64,000 nucleotides of DNA from Clostridia bacterium (GCA_017394805.1 JAFPXC010000023.1:34655-98654); one strand, 5' to 3'. Shown: positions 28,329-36,096, numbered from the stretch's first letter. Numbers and translations are program-made. Notes: generated by a model from the letters alone, not told the origin.

Positions 28329-29555
28329 TCAGGATTCTTGGGGTTTGACCTCTTCCATCAACTCGAATACGATGGCGGACAACTCGTCCTTGTCGAATAG
28401 GGTGGGGCAGGGATAGAGGGGATTGGCCTCGGCGTCCGCGCGTTTGACGATCTCGGGAATGTCCGCTTCGTTGATGGCGAATTTGCCGCCGATCTTTTGG
28501 GGGATCTGCATCTCGGCGTTCATCGCTTCGACGCGGGCTATGAAGGCCTCGGCTTTGGCTTGGTCGTCCTTGCCTCCGATGCCGACCACATCCGCCAACT
28601 CGGCCAAGCGCTTGTAGGCGCTCTTGCCGTAGGCTTTGAGCATGGTTGGCAAAATGATGCTCATCGCCAAGCCGTGGGGAATGTGATAGAAAGCGCCCAA
28701 GGCGTGACCGATGGCGTGTACGTAGCCCACGTAGGCGCGGGTGAACGCGCGACCGGCAAGCATGGCGGCGCGTTGCATATTGCCGCGAGCCTCCAAGTTG
28801 GTGCCCTCGTGGTAGGCGGTGAGAATGTTGTCGAAAATGAGTTTGACCGCGTCAACGGCGTCGCGCTTGGTGTCCCGCGTGTTGGACCGACCGATGTAGG
28901 CCTCGACCGCGTGCGTAAGCGCGTCCATGCCCGTAGTGGACGTGATGTGCGGGGGAAGTCCCACCGTAAGGTTGGGATCCAATACGACGTAGCCGGGGAT
29001 GAGGCTGGGATCGTTGATGGGATACTTCTCGTTTTTGTCGGGGTTGGAAATGACCGCCGCCAAGGTGACTTCGCTGCCCGTGCCCGCCGTGGTGGGTACC
29101 GCGTAGAAGGGGGACAGTTTTTTGTTGATTTTGAGAAGACCTTTCATCTGCTCGACCGACTTCTTGCTGACCGAACGCGCCGCGATGATCTTGGCGCAGT
29201 CCATGGGCGAGCCGCCGCCTACCGCCACGACCACGTCGCATTGGTTGGCTTGGTATACCTTGAGCCCGTCCTCGATGCATTGAATGGAGGGATTGGGCAC
29301 GACCTTGTCGTATAAGGCGTATTTGACGCCTTCCTCTTCCATTTTGGCAAGGAAGGGGGGCAGGACGTTTTTGGACAAAAATTCATCCGTGACGACCAGC
29401 ACGCCCGCGGCCTTGCGCTCTTTGAGAAGAGCGGGCAAGCGGAGAAGACTGTCCGGCCCTTCGATGACCTCGGCCTTGCGCCAAGGCATCATAAACTCCG
29501 CGACGTACATCACGCGTTGATAGGTTCTGCACCAGCATTTTCGTAAAGCGTTCAT
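28329..29555 (-). CDS. Iron-containing alcohol dehydrogenase
   Basis: This 408-residue NAD(P)-dependent dehydrogenase belongs to the iron alcohol dehydrogenase family. It has the cofactor loop VGGGSPMDCAK near 112-122, PTTAGTGSEVT near 154-164, and metal ligands in GMDALTHAVEAYIG and in HAIGHALGAFYHIPHG near 282-297. The substrate may be a primary alcohol, a diol or an aldehyde; the family is too broad to choose. A GGAGG ribosome site lies five bases before the ATG. The N-terminal 20 residues contain two Cys and precede the usual start of homology. It stands alone with its own terminator and is divergent from the ribU riboswitch. Confidence 0.9.
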   Translation of the reverse strand: MNALRKCWCRTYQRVMYVAEFMMPWRKAEVIEGPDSLLRLPALLKERKAAGVLVVTDEFLSKNVLPPFLAKMEEEGVKYALYDKVVPNPSIQCIEDGLKVYQANQCDVVVAVGGGSPMDCAKIIAARSVSKKSVEQMKGLLKINKKLSPFYAVPTTAGTGSEVTLAAVISNPDKNEKYPINDPSLIPGYVVLDPNLTVGLPPHITSTTGMDALTHAVEAYIGRSNTRDTKRDAVDAVKLIFDNILTAYHEGTNLEARGNMQRAAMLAGRAFTRAYVGYVHAIGHALGAFYHIPHGLAMSIILPTMLKAYGKSAYKRLAELADVVGIGGKDDQAKAEAFIARVEAMNAEMQIPQKIGGKFAINEADIPEIVKRADAEANPLYPCPTLFDKDELSAIVFELMEEVKPQES

Positions 29556-29699
29556 AACGACCTCCGTAAATATTTGGGAAATTAACTACATTTTACCACA
29601 AAAATCCGCGTTTGGGTAGAGGGAAACGAAAGTTTTTTGATAAAAAACGAAGGATAAGCGGTCGAGAGAAAGAAATTGCGAGGAATGTGGCGGGAACGG

Positions 29700-29728
29700 T
29701 TGCAAGAGAAGGGGGAAAGTGATATGAT
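29700..29728 (+). promoter_or_regulatory. Promoter upstream of the FMN riboswitch
   Basis: TTGCAA (29700-29705), a 17-base spacer and TATGAT (29723-29728), placed so that transcription starts at about the first base of the riboswitch. Confidence 0.75.
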
Positions 29729-29734
29729 AGAGGT

Positions 29735-29858
29735 ACCTTGAGGCGAAGTGAAAGTCTTCACCGGCGGTATAGGCCGCTAACGCCGCTACTTGCGGCGCCG
29801 AGTGGGTGCAATTCCCACCCCGACGGTATAGTCCGGATGGTAAAGGAATAATACGCAA
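29735..29858 (+). ncRNA. FMN riboswitch (RFN element)
   Basis: The aptamer core is recognisable from its conserved blocks: CACCGGCGGTATAG near 29759, a GC stem GCCGCTACTTGCGGC, GGGTGCAATTCCCACCC near 29803, CCGACGGTATAGTCC near 29819 and GGATGGTAAAGGA near 29835. FMN binding should lower expression of the riboflavin transporter just downstream. A following hairpin GGAATAA...TTATTCC (29845-29866) overlaps the base of the terminator and is the likely antiterminator part. Confidence 0.95.
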
Positions 29859-29865
29859 CGTTATT

Positions 29866-29886
29866 CCGCCCAAGAGGCGGTTTTTT
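29866..29886 (+). terminator. Riboswitch-controlled terminator
   Basis: CCGCC-caaga-GGCGG followed by six T residues, ending 23 bases before the ribU ATG. The position and the overlap with the preceding hairpin indicate transcriptional attenuation by FMN. Confidence 0.88.
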
Positions 29887-29909
29887 GATGGCCGCCGAAG
29901 GAGACGCGT

Positions 29910-30749
29910 ATGGAAGAAGAAAAGAAAGAGAACGGGGCCGCAGTGAGGGAGGAGAAATCCGCTCGGGACGCGAGCCGGAGAAATCCGCTTGAACCGCAAG
30001 CGGGAGAAATCCGCTCGGAATGCGAGCCGGAGAAATCCGATTTTCGTCGGGGCGCGGACGCACCGAGCGCGAATGAAATGGAGACGCCCGAGGCAAAAGG
30101 CATAGAATCCGAGCCAAAGAAGGGAAAGAGAAAGCGGCGGGAATATACCAAGAAGATAGCCGTGACGGGCGTGTTTACGGCGCTGTCCTACGGGTTGTAC
30201 CTCTTGGGCAAGTTTTGCAAACTGCCCTTTATGTTTCCGTCCTTTTTCGACTTGCAATTCAGCGAGTTGCCCGCCCTCATCGCGGGGTTTATGTTCGGCC
30301 CTTTGTGGGGCGCGGCGATCGTCGTGCTGAAATGCCTGTTGAAAATGCCCCTGACCTCTACCGCGTTCGTGGGAGAGGGAACGGATATTATTCTCGGGCT
30401 GGCGTTGGTGGTGCCCGCCGCGCTCGTGTACCGCAAGTATAAGAATATACGCGGCGCCGTCGTGGGCGTGGTGATCGGCAGCCTCGCGCTGACGGGGGTG
30501 GCCGTACTCGTCAACCGCTTCGTGAGCGTGCCTTTCTATATCCGCTACTACTTCGGCGGCAACGAGGCCGTGCTGGTGAAGATGCTGACGCCGCTCTTCC
30601 CGAAAATCACTTGGGAAAACTTCTACACTTACTACCTCACCTTGTCGGTGGTGCCTTTCAACCTCTTGCGGTGCTTGTTGATGTGCTTGATGACTTTCGC
30701 AGTGTACAAGAGATTGTCGAGGCTCATAAAGAAGTGGGTGAGCGCGTAG
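29910..30749 (+). CDS. ribU: Riboflavin ECF transporter S component RibU with repeat-derived N-terminal extension
   Basis: RibU captures riboflavin for the energy-coupling-factor importer in the membrane. The homologous part starts near residue 78 (KKIAVTGVFTALSYGLYLLG) and spans about six helices to residue 270, with the family motif FDLQFSELPALIAGFMFGP near 108-126. The first 75 residues are highly charged and have no counterpart in normal RibU proteins; the DNA for about residues 14-47 is a GAGAAAT mini-hairpin array. The start at 29910 has an AAGGAG ribosome site seven bases upstream and lies right after the riboswitch terminator, so the extension is probably translated. The FMN riboswitch confirms the substrate. 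Confidence 0.92.
   Translation: MEEEKKENGAAVREEKSARDASRRNPLEPQAGEIRSECEPEKSDFRRGADAPSANEMETPEAKGIESEPKKGKRKRREYTKKIAVTGVFTALSYGLYLLGKFCKLPFMFPSFFDLQFSELPALIAGFMFGPLWGAAIVVLKCLLKMPLTSTAFVGEGTDIILGLALVVPAALVYRKYKNIRGAVVGVVIGSLALTGVAVLVNRFVSVPFYIRYYFGGNEAVLVKMLTPLFPKITWENFYTYYLTLSVVPFNLLRCLLMCLMTFAVYKRLSRLIKKWVSA
29952..30050 (+). repeat. Mini-hairpin array, GAGAAAT family (copy 2), inside ribU
   Basis: GAGAAAT occurs four times at exactly 26-base spacing (29952, 29978, 30004, 30030). The 19-base inserts between are palindromic; the best is CCGCTTG-aaccg-CAAGCGG with seven pairs, flanked by two GCTCG/CGAGC hairpins. The last insert is CCGA-ttttcg-TCGG. The array lies in the first part of the ribU reading frame. 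Confidence 0.9.
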
Positions 30750-30947
30750 GGCGCGAGATACCGCTATGCGGTACGTAAAAGTGAATTGACGGCGTTCGCC
30801 GTCGTGAATTGGCCTGCGGCCGTGAATTGAAGTCTTGCGACTTCGTGAATTGCACCTGCGGTGCGTTGTGGACGCGCGGGGCGCGAGATAGGAGATAGTT
30901 GCCGAGGGCAACCGCGAGATACCGCTAAGAGGGGCGAACCCCCTGTG
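30750..30947 (+). repeat. Composite mini-hairpin array (GCGAGAT and GTGAATT families)
   Basis: A GCGAGAT unit with ACCGC-tat-GCGGT (30751-30772) is followed by four GTGAATT units from 30781: GACGGC-gttc-GCCGTC, GGCC-tgc-GGCC, GAAGTC-ttgc-GACTTC and GCACC-tgc-GGTGC, closed by GTTGTGG (30865-30871). More GCGAGAT-type units follow, with GTTGCC-ga-GGGCAAC. The array occupies the gap between ribU and tsaE. Confidence 0.88.
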
Positions 30948-30966
30948 GGATTGGAGGGATACCGCC

Positions 30967-31398
30967 GTGGGCGAAGAGAATAGACGAATGGAATACGTGT
31001 CGAGAAGCGTGGAAGAAACGTATAGGATCGCCGAAGTGCTGGCGAAGAGCCTGTCGGGGGGAGAAGTCGTTCTCCTCGACGGGGATTTGGGCGCGGGAAA
31101 AACCACTTTTGTCAAGGGGCTGGCGAAGGCGCTGGGCGTGGAGGACGTGGTGACCAGCCCCACCTTTACGTTGATGAACGAATATAAGGGCGACAAGTTG
31201 TGGCTGTATCACTTCGATTTGTACCGCCTGGACGAGGAATCGGCGGCGGAGATGGGCTTCGAGGAGTATTTCCATAGGCCTGACGCGGTGTGCTGTATCG
31301 AGTGGAATAAAAACGAATGTTTTTGGGGAAAAGTGATAAGAGTTTGTGCGAGATACGCCGAGGGTGAAGAGAACGGAAGAGTGTACGTAATAGAGTGA
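30967..31398 (+). CDS. tsaE: tRNA t6A biosynthesis ATPase TsaE
   Basis: TsaE powers the TsaB-TsaD-TsaE complex that makes N6-threonylcarbamoyl-adenosine at tRNA position 37. The 143-residue protein has Walker A GDLGAGKTTF near 38-47, the switch TSPTFTLMNEY near 61-71 and the family HFDLYRL near 80-86. I chose the GTG at 30967 because GGAGGG lies about eight bases upstream; an ATG at 30988 is the alternative and gives the more usual N terminus. The TGA stop is itself part of the first GTGAATT heptamer of the next hairpin array. Confidence 0.93.
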   Translation: MGEENRRMEYVSRSVEETYRIAEVLAKSLSGGEVVLLDGDLGAGKTTFVKGLAKALGVEDVVTSPTFTLMNEYKGDKLWLYHFDLYRLDEESAAEMGFEEYFHRPDAVCCIEWNKNECFWGKVIRVCARYAEGEENGRVYVIE

Positions 31399-31463
31399 AT
31401 TGACGGCATTCGCCGTCGTGAATTGGCCTGCGGCCGTGAATCGAAGGCTTGTGCCTTCGTGAA
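31395..31463 (+). repeat. Mini-hairpin array, GTGAATT family (copy 3)
   Basis: Four GTGAATT/GTGAATC heptamers from 31395 carry GACGGC-attc-GCCGTC, GGCC-tgc-GGCC and GAAGGC-ttgt-GCCTTC; the fourth unit is incomplete. Unit order and lengths match the array before tsaE, with a paired (compensatory) change in the third hairpin. The first heptamer supplies the tsaE stop codon. Confidence 0.9.
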
Positions 31464-31496
31464 TTGCGAATGAGTGGGGAAATAGGAGTTGGGATA

Positions 31497-32084
31497 ATGA
31501 GTAAGATATTGATAGTGGATACGTCGGTGAGGAGTACGCTCCTTGTGGCGGAGAACGAATGCGCGGTGAAGGTGATCGACAGAGTGCCCGCCGCGGGCGA
31601 GAATACGTCCAAGAATATCATTCCCTTGGTGGACGAGGCGTTGGCTTCGGTCGGCTTGACGATGGGGGATCTGGACCTCGTCGCGGTGGCCGTGGGGCCC
31701 GGCTCGTTCACGGGGTTGCGCATAGGCGTGAGCGTGGTGAACGCGTTCGGCACGACGGGCGTGAAACTGTTGGGCGTGAATTTGCTCGAAATGCTCCTCG
31801 AGGGCGAAGATGACCAAACGACGGCGGCGCTCCCGTCGAGAGCGGGGTATTGTTACACCGACAAAGGGGAGATGAGCGTGGAAGAAGTGGCCGCCCTCGA
31901 TAGGTCGGTGGGCGTGGAAGGTACGGGCGCGAAAACCGTGCTTGGGCGCGAGGCGTACGCGAGTCGACTGCATACCTACGTAATAAATCACGCGGGGGAA
32001 GCCGCGACCGAGCCCGTGGCGCCGTTGTATCTCAAAAAGAGCCAGGCCGAAAGACTGCGCGAGAATAGAAAAGATGGAGATTGA
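31497..32084 (+). CDS. tsaB: t6A biosynthesis protein TsaB
   Basis: TsaB is the inactive-kinase-like scaffold of the t6A complex. The 195-residue protein opens with ILIVDTSVRSTLLV and has the family stretch LVAVAVGPGSFTGLRIGVSVVNAF near 60-83. It is about 30 residues shorter than typical TsaB, the loss being in the C-terminal half. I chose the ATG at 31497, preceded by AGGAG, over an upstream in-frame ATG that lies in the hairpin array. It overlaps rimI by 11 bases. tsaD is not in the window. Confidence 0.92.
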   Translation: MSKILIVDTSVRSTLLVAENECAVKVIDRVPAAGENTSKNIIPLVDEALASVGLTMGDLDLVAVAVGPGSFTGLRIGVSVVNAFGTTGVKLLGVNLLEMLLEGEDDQTTAALPSRAGYCYTDKGEMSVEEVAALDRSVGVEGTGAKTVLGREAYASRLHTYVINHAGEAATEPVAPLYLKKSQAERLRENRKDGD

Positions 32085-32520
32085 GTTTCGGCAAGCCGTG
32101 AGGGGGGATCTGGAAGAGTTGCGCCGCATAGAAGAGGCGTGTTTTTGCGACCCCTGGACGGAGGATATGCTGGAAGAGGAGTTGCGGACGCCGCATAGCA
32201 AGTACGCATTGATGATCGTGGACGGCGAGGTGGCGGGCTATTACAGCTATATGCACATATTGGACGAGGCGCATATACTGAATGTAGCCGTCCTGCCCGC
32301 GTATCAAGGCAGGGGGTTAGGTAGCCGAATGATGGCGCATCTTCTCGCCGATTTGCCCGAGGACGTGGCGGCCGTGACGCTGGAAGTGCGCGAAGGAAAC
32401 GCGGTGGCTAGGCATCTGTACGAGAAATGCGGATTCGTGGCCGCGGGTATCCGTCCCAAGTATTATATGGACGGGGAGAACGCCGTCATTTATTGGTACC
32501 GAAGGAGTGTAGACTGTTAG
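32074..32520 (+). CDS. rimI: Ribosomal protein S18 N-acetyltransferase RimI
   Basis: This 148-residue GNAT enzyme acetylates the N-terminal Ala of ribosomal protein S18. It has the acetyl-CoA loop PAYQGRGLGSRMM near 78-90, the LEVREGNAVARHLYEKCGF motif near 104-122 and a closing YY-D-G-E-N-A. The tsaE-tsaB-rimI order is standard in Firmicutes. It overlaps tsaB by 11 bases and the next hydrolase by a few bases. Confidence 0.94.
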   Translation: MEIEFRQAVRGDLEELRRIEEACFCDPWTEDMLEEELRTPHSKYALMIVDGEVAGYYSYMHILDEAHILNVAVLPAYQGRGLGSRMMAHLLADLPEDVAAVTLEVREGNAVARHLYEKCGFVAAGIRPKYYMDGENAVIYWYRRSVDC

Positions 32521-33398
32521 CGCACGTCCGTTTGGGACAAGGAAAAGAAATACTGTATTTGCATGGTTGGGGTTGTACGAAAGAGGTGTTTGCCTTGCGG
32601 GAAACCCCATCTTTTTGTTTGACCGCCGTGGATTTCTACGGATTCGGCGAAAGCCCCGCGCCCTCGGTGCCCGTGGATCTGCAATACTTCGCGGACGGGG
32701 TGGACGAGGTGATGCGCCGCTACAATATGGAAGACGTGGTGGTGGTAGCCCATTCCTTCGGCGCGCGGGTGGCCGTGCGTTTGGCGACGCAATCTACGCG
32801 CATAGCGGGGTTGGTGCTGGTGGGCGCGGCGGGTATGAAGCCGAGGCGCACCGCGCGGTATTATCTGCGCATCGCAAGAGCCAAGTGGTATGCGCTGTGG
32901 GGATTGCCCCGCCCGCAGGGAAGCGCGGACTACGAAGCTACCTCGGGCGCGGAACGGCGGACTTTTGTGAACATCATCCATACCTATCAGGAAAAAGAGG
33001 TGCGCGAAATACGCGTGCCCGTCCTCTTGGTGTGGGGGACGGCCGATAGGGAAACGCCCCCGTATATGCTACGGCGGTACGAGCGACTGCTACGGAATAG
33101 CCGAACCGTGCTATTTGAGGGGCGGGGGCATTTTTGCTTTGCGGAAGAGCCGCAACGATTCGACGCCATCGTGAAAGAGTTTGCGCTGTGCACCACCGCG
33201 GGGGAGAACCCCTCTGCGGAATGCGGTGAAATCCGAGGCAATGCCTCGGGAAAAATCCGTTCTGCCGCACGGGAGAAATCCGCTCTGACCGCGAGCGGGA
33301 GAAATCTGCCTGCGGCGGGAGGCGGACGCCCCGATGGGGCGAACGATCATTCGCTGCACGAAGGTCGCGGCGCAAATGGAGAAGAGGGCGAGTCATGA
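32514..33398 (+). CDS. Alpha/beta hydrolase with repeat-derived C-terminal tail
   Basis: The hydrolase core has the oxyanion turn LHGWGCTKE, the nucleophile elbow AHSFGA, the acid in VWGTADRE and the His in EGRGHFCF, so the catalytic triad is complete. The core ends near residue 225; the remaining 70 residues are low-complexity and are encoded by a GAGAAAT mini-hairpin array. No ATG or GTG fits the start: GAAGGAG (32501-32507) is followed six bases later by CTG (32514), which I take as a possible start; a TTG at 32532 is the alternative. The stop overlaps the murF ATG. Substrate is unknown. Confidence 0.78.
   Translation: MLAHVRLGQGKEILYLHGWGCTKEVFALRETPSFCLTAVDFYGFGESPAPSVPVDLQYFADGVDEVMRRYNMEDVVVVAHSFGARVAVRLATQSTRIAGLVLVGAAGMKPRRTARYYLRIARAKWYALWGLPRPQGSADYEATSGAERRTFVNIIHTYQEKEVREIRVPVLLVWGTADRETPPYMLRRYERLLRNSRTVLFEGRGHFCFAEEPQRFDAIVKEFALCTTAGENPSAECGEIRGNASGKIRSAAREKSALTASGRNLPAAGGGRPDGANDHSLHEGRGANGEEGES
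33203..33320 (+). repeat. Mini-hairpin array, GAGAAAT family (copy 3), inside the hydrolase gene
   Basis: Heptamers GTGAAAT, GAAAAAT, GAGAAAT and GAGAAAT alternate with CCGAGGC-aat-GCCTCGG, a CCGT...ACGG hairpin, CCGCTC-tgacc-GCGAGCGG and CTGCC-tgc-GGCGG. The array forms the 3' part of the hydrolase frame and ends about 75 bases before murF. Confidence 0.85.
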
Positions 33399-34855
33399 GG
33401 ATCGCGGCGGTATTGGTGAGTTACGCGCTGGCGGTCTTGGCGTTGGCGCCCTACCTCGACGGGGTGCAACGGAATAGGTATAAGCCGCTCGGGCGTGTGC
33501 GGAAAGGTTGGCCGTGGGTGGACCTTGCCATTGCCGTGTACGCCCTCGCGTTGAGCGCGTCGGCGTGGTTGTGGTGGCCCGACGAGAAGTGGGTGGGCGC
33601 GTATGTCTTGGCCGCTTTTCTGCCCGAGACCGTGTGGCTGGCGGTGCGGATAAAGGGGGTACGTCCGAGGCTATCCGCGCGTTTTTGGCGATTGTACGCG
33701 GTGGCGGCGGCGCTATTGGCGGCCCCGATGGCGTGCGCGCTCGTCAAAGCCGAATACGTCTATTGGTGGGGCGTGTGCGGGACGATGGGGTACCTCGTGG
33801 CGGCGGTGGCGGCGGGAATATGCTATCCCTTGGAAACTCGCCGTAACAGACGATTTGAAAAGAGAGAAGCCGAGACGCTCGCCAAATCGAACGCGTGCCT
33901 TATCGGGGTGACGGGCTCGGCGGGCAAGACCACGGTGAAGCGGTTGATCGTATCGGCCCTCGGCGAAGGGGCTTACGCCACCAAAGGAAATTACAATACG
34001 CCCATAGGGATTGCCTTGTCCATTCGCGAAATGCCCGCGGGGACCAAGTGGTTCGTCGCCGAAATGGGGGTGGGAAAACCCGACGATATGAAAGAGTTGC
34101 TGGCGTTGTATCGCCCCAAAGTGGGGGTGGTGACCTGCGTATTGCCCCAGCACACCGCCAAATTCGACCGCGTGGAGGACATACGGCAGGAAAAGTGCCG
34201 ATTGCTGGACCAAGTGGAGTGGGGTATATGCCATACGTCCGTGGGGTATCCCGCGCACGCGACCTTCGGCGAGGGGGGCGATTGGTGGGCGGAAAACGTG
34301 CGATTGGACAAAGAAGGCGTGTCCTTGACCGTGTGCAATCGTCGGGAACGGGCGGACGTGCGCTTGCCCTTGCCCGGACGGCAAAACGTGGATAACGCCC
34401 TGTGCGCCTACGCCGTGGCGCGACACCTCGGCGCAACCCCCGAAGAGATACGGGCGCGGTGGGCGACGGTGAAAGGAGAGCCGCACCGCCTGGAAGTGAA
34501 GAAGAACGCGCGCGGCGTGTGGATAGTGGACGACGGGTACAACTGCAATATACGGGGCGCGGAATACGCGTTGGAATATCTGCGTCTGTACGAGGGGCGC
34601 AAAGTGGTGGCGACGAGCGGCATTGACGAGAGCGACGACAAGTTGGGGCTCAACGTGCGCTTGGGTGAGATGATCGCGCAAACGGCCGACGTGGCGGTGA
34701 TCGTGGGCGACCGATATGAAAAGGAATTGCGGCAGGGATTGGGGGGATACGTGCCCGTCTATTCGGTGCCGAATACCGAAAAAAGCGTGGCCTTGTACGC
34801 GGGATTGCTGCGGGAAGGCGACGTGCTGTTGATCATGGCCGATTACAAGGAATAG
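33395..34855 (+). CDS. murF: MurF-type Mur ligase with N-terminal membrane domain
   Basis: The enzyme should add D-Ala-D-Ala to UDP-MurNAc-tripeptide. Residues about 1-155 contain four or five hydrophobic helices not found in classical MurF. The ligase core follows: ATP loop GVTGSAGKTTVKR near 171-183, NYNTPIGIALSIR near 201-213, the Mg/ATP His-containing EMGVGKPDD region, and the DDGYNCNIRGAEYALEYL motif of the C-terminal domain. The gene overlaps the hydrolase stop (ATGA) and is followed by ddl nine bases after its stop, which supports MurF over other Mur ligases. The membrane domain suggests tethering close to MraY and MurG; that is inference. Confidence 0.88.
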   Translation: MRIAAVLVSYALAVLALAPYLDGVQRNRYKPLGRVRKGWPWVDLAIAVYALALSASAWLWWPDEKWVGAYVLAAFLPETVWLAVRIKGVRPRLSARFWRLYAVAAALLAAPMACALVKAEYVYWWGVCGTMGYLVAAVAAGICYPLETRRNRRFEKREAETLAKSNACLIGVTGSAGKTTVKRLIVSALGEGAYATKGNYNTPIGIALSIREMPAGTKWFVAEMGVGKPDDMKELLALYRPKVGVVTCVLPQHTAKFDRVEDIRQEKCRLLDQVEWGICHTSVGYPAHATFGEGGDWWAENVRLDKEGVSLTVCNRRERADVRLPLPGRQNVDNALCAYAVARHLGATPEEIRARWATVKGEPHRLEVKKNARGVWIVDDGYNCNIRGAEYALEYLRLYEGRKVVATSGIDESDDKLGLNVRLGEMIAQTADVAVIVGDRYEKELRQGLGGYVPVYSVPNTEKSVALYAGLLREGDVLLIMADYKE

Positions 34856-34863
34856 GAGGTAAA

Positions 34864-35883
34864 ATGCGGAATATTTTGATGGTGTACGGCGGAAGGTCGT
34901 ACGAACACGACGTGAGCGTGATAAGCGCCGTGCAGATAGGCGAATTGTGGACGGGTGAAGACCGCTTGGTGCCCGTGTATATGCGCGAGGGCGAACTGTG
35001 GCTGGTGAAAGACTGGAAGAAATACGCCGCCTATACGGGCAAAGTGAAAGGCAAGAGGGCGACCTGGGCGAAGGGCGGCCTGAAAGTGGGCGGCACCTAT
35101 CTTCGGGCGGCGGCCGCCTTGCTCGTGACGCACGGAGGCGAGGGAGAGGACGGCACATTAGAGGCGGTGCTCGATTATTATCAAGTCCCCTATACCGCGT
35201 GCGATACCCTCACGTCCGCCGTGTGTATGGATAAGATATGGTGTAAGCGCGTGCTGGCCGGGTTGGGCTTCCCCGTTGTGGATGGCGGCGAGGCGAAAGA
35301 GGGCGTGACGCCCCCTTTGCCCGTGGTGTGCAAACCCGCGAGATTGGGCTCGAGTATAGGCGTTGGGGTGGCGCGAACGGAAGAGATGTACCGCAACGCG
35401 TTGGCGCAGGCCGCCGCCTACGACGATAGAGTGCTGTGGGAACGCTACGTCGAAGGGGCGAAGGAATATAATCAGGCCGCTCTTTGGGACGGGAACGAAA
35501 TACGCCTGAGCGCCATTGAGCGTCCCGCCTATGGGGGCGATACGTACACCTTTGGGGAAAAATATATGCGGGAGTGCGCCCACGAGTTGCCCGCGGCGTT
35601 GGCGGACGAACTGCGGGAGGAAATAGAGAAGACCACCCGCGAAGTGTACGGGGCGCTCGGTATGCGGGGCGTGGTGCGCGTGGATTACCTCTACGACGGA
35701 GAAAAATTGTACGTCAACGAGATCAATACCATCCCCGGCTCCTTGTCTTTCCGCTTATTTGCGGCGGTGGGAATGCCCGTCGCGCGGTTGACGGAAGTGC
35801 TGGTGGAGAACGCGCGGTGCGCGAAAGAACCCAAGGCAAAATACGGGGAATTGCTGGGAGAATTGGTGGGAACGTACAAGTAG
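34864..35883 (+). CDS. ddl: D-alanine--D-alanine ligase
   Basis: Ddl makes the D-Ala-D-Ala dipeptide that MurF uses. The 339-residue ATP-grasp protein opens with VYGGRSYEHDVSVISA, has THGGEGEDGTLEAVLDYY near 89-106, the KPARLGSSIGV ATP-binding motif near 157-167, and the Mg-binding end RVDYLYDG...VNEINTIPGS near 265-290. An AGGAGG ribosome site precedes the ATG. It is slightly divergent in the central region. It ends the tsaE-ddl operon. Confidence 0.94.
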   Translation: MRNILMVYGGRSYEHDVSVISAVQIGELWTGEDRLVPVYMREGELWLVKDWKKYAAYTGKVKGKRATWAKGGLKVGGTYLRAAAALLVTHGGEGEDGTLEAVLDYYQVPYTACDTLTSAVCMDKIWCKRVLAGLGFPVVDGGEAKEGVTPPLPVVCKPARLGSSIGVGVARTEEMYRNALAQAAAYDDRVLWERYVEGAKEYNQAALWDGNEIRLSAIERPAYGGDTYTFGEKYMRECAHELPAALADELREEIEKTTREVYGALGMRGVVRVDYLYDGEKLYVNEINTIPGSLSFRLFAAVGMPVARLTEVLVENARCAKEPKAKYGELLGELVGTYK

Positions 35884-36003
35884 AGAGGTGAGGCGAGCGC
35901 CTTTCTCTCTACCGTGAGATCGTCGGCAGAGCCGATTCTATACTTTCGACGAAAGCGAATAGGATATATCGCTATGCGGTGCGAGATAGCAGAGGGAAAT
36001 TGC
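35884..36003 (+). repeat. Degenerate mini-hairpin array (GCGAGAT family)
   Basis: Several hairpins with degenerate linkers of the GNGAGAT/GNGATAT type lie between ddl and the pilin gene: ATCGTCGGC-aga-GCCGAT, TTTCG-acga-AAGCGAA and ATCGC-tat-GCGGT followed by GCGAGAT. Pairing is clear, but linkers are less regular than in the other arrays. Confidence 0.55.
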
Positions 36004-36096
36004 GCTACCGAAAGCGGGGGAAACGGGTGCAAGGTGCGGAAAGTCGTCCAAAGCGAAGCTTAACGCGCAAATCGTATTGCGTGATGGAAAAAGAGG

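Noticed and set aside
31449..31496. Upstream ATG of tsaB at 31449
   Set aside because: It lies in the hairpin array, adds 16 residues without homology and lacks a ribosome site; the ATG at 31497 has AGGAG.
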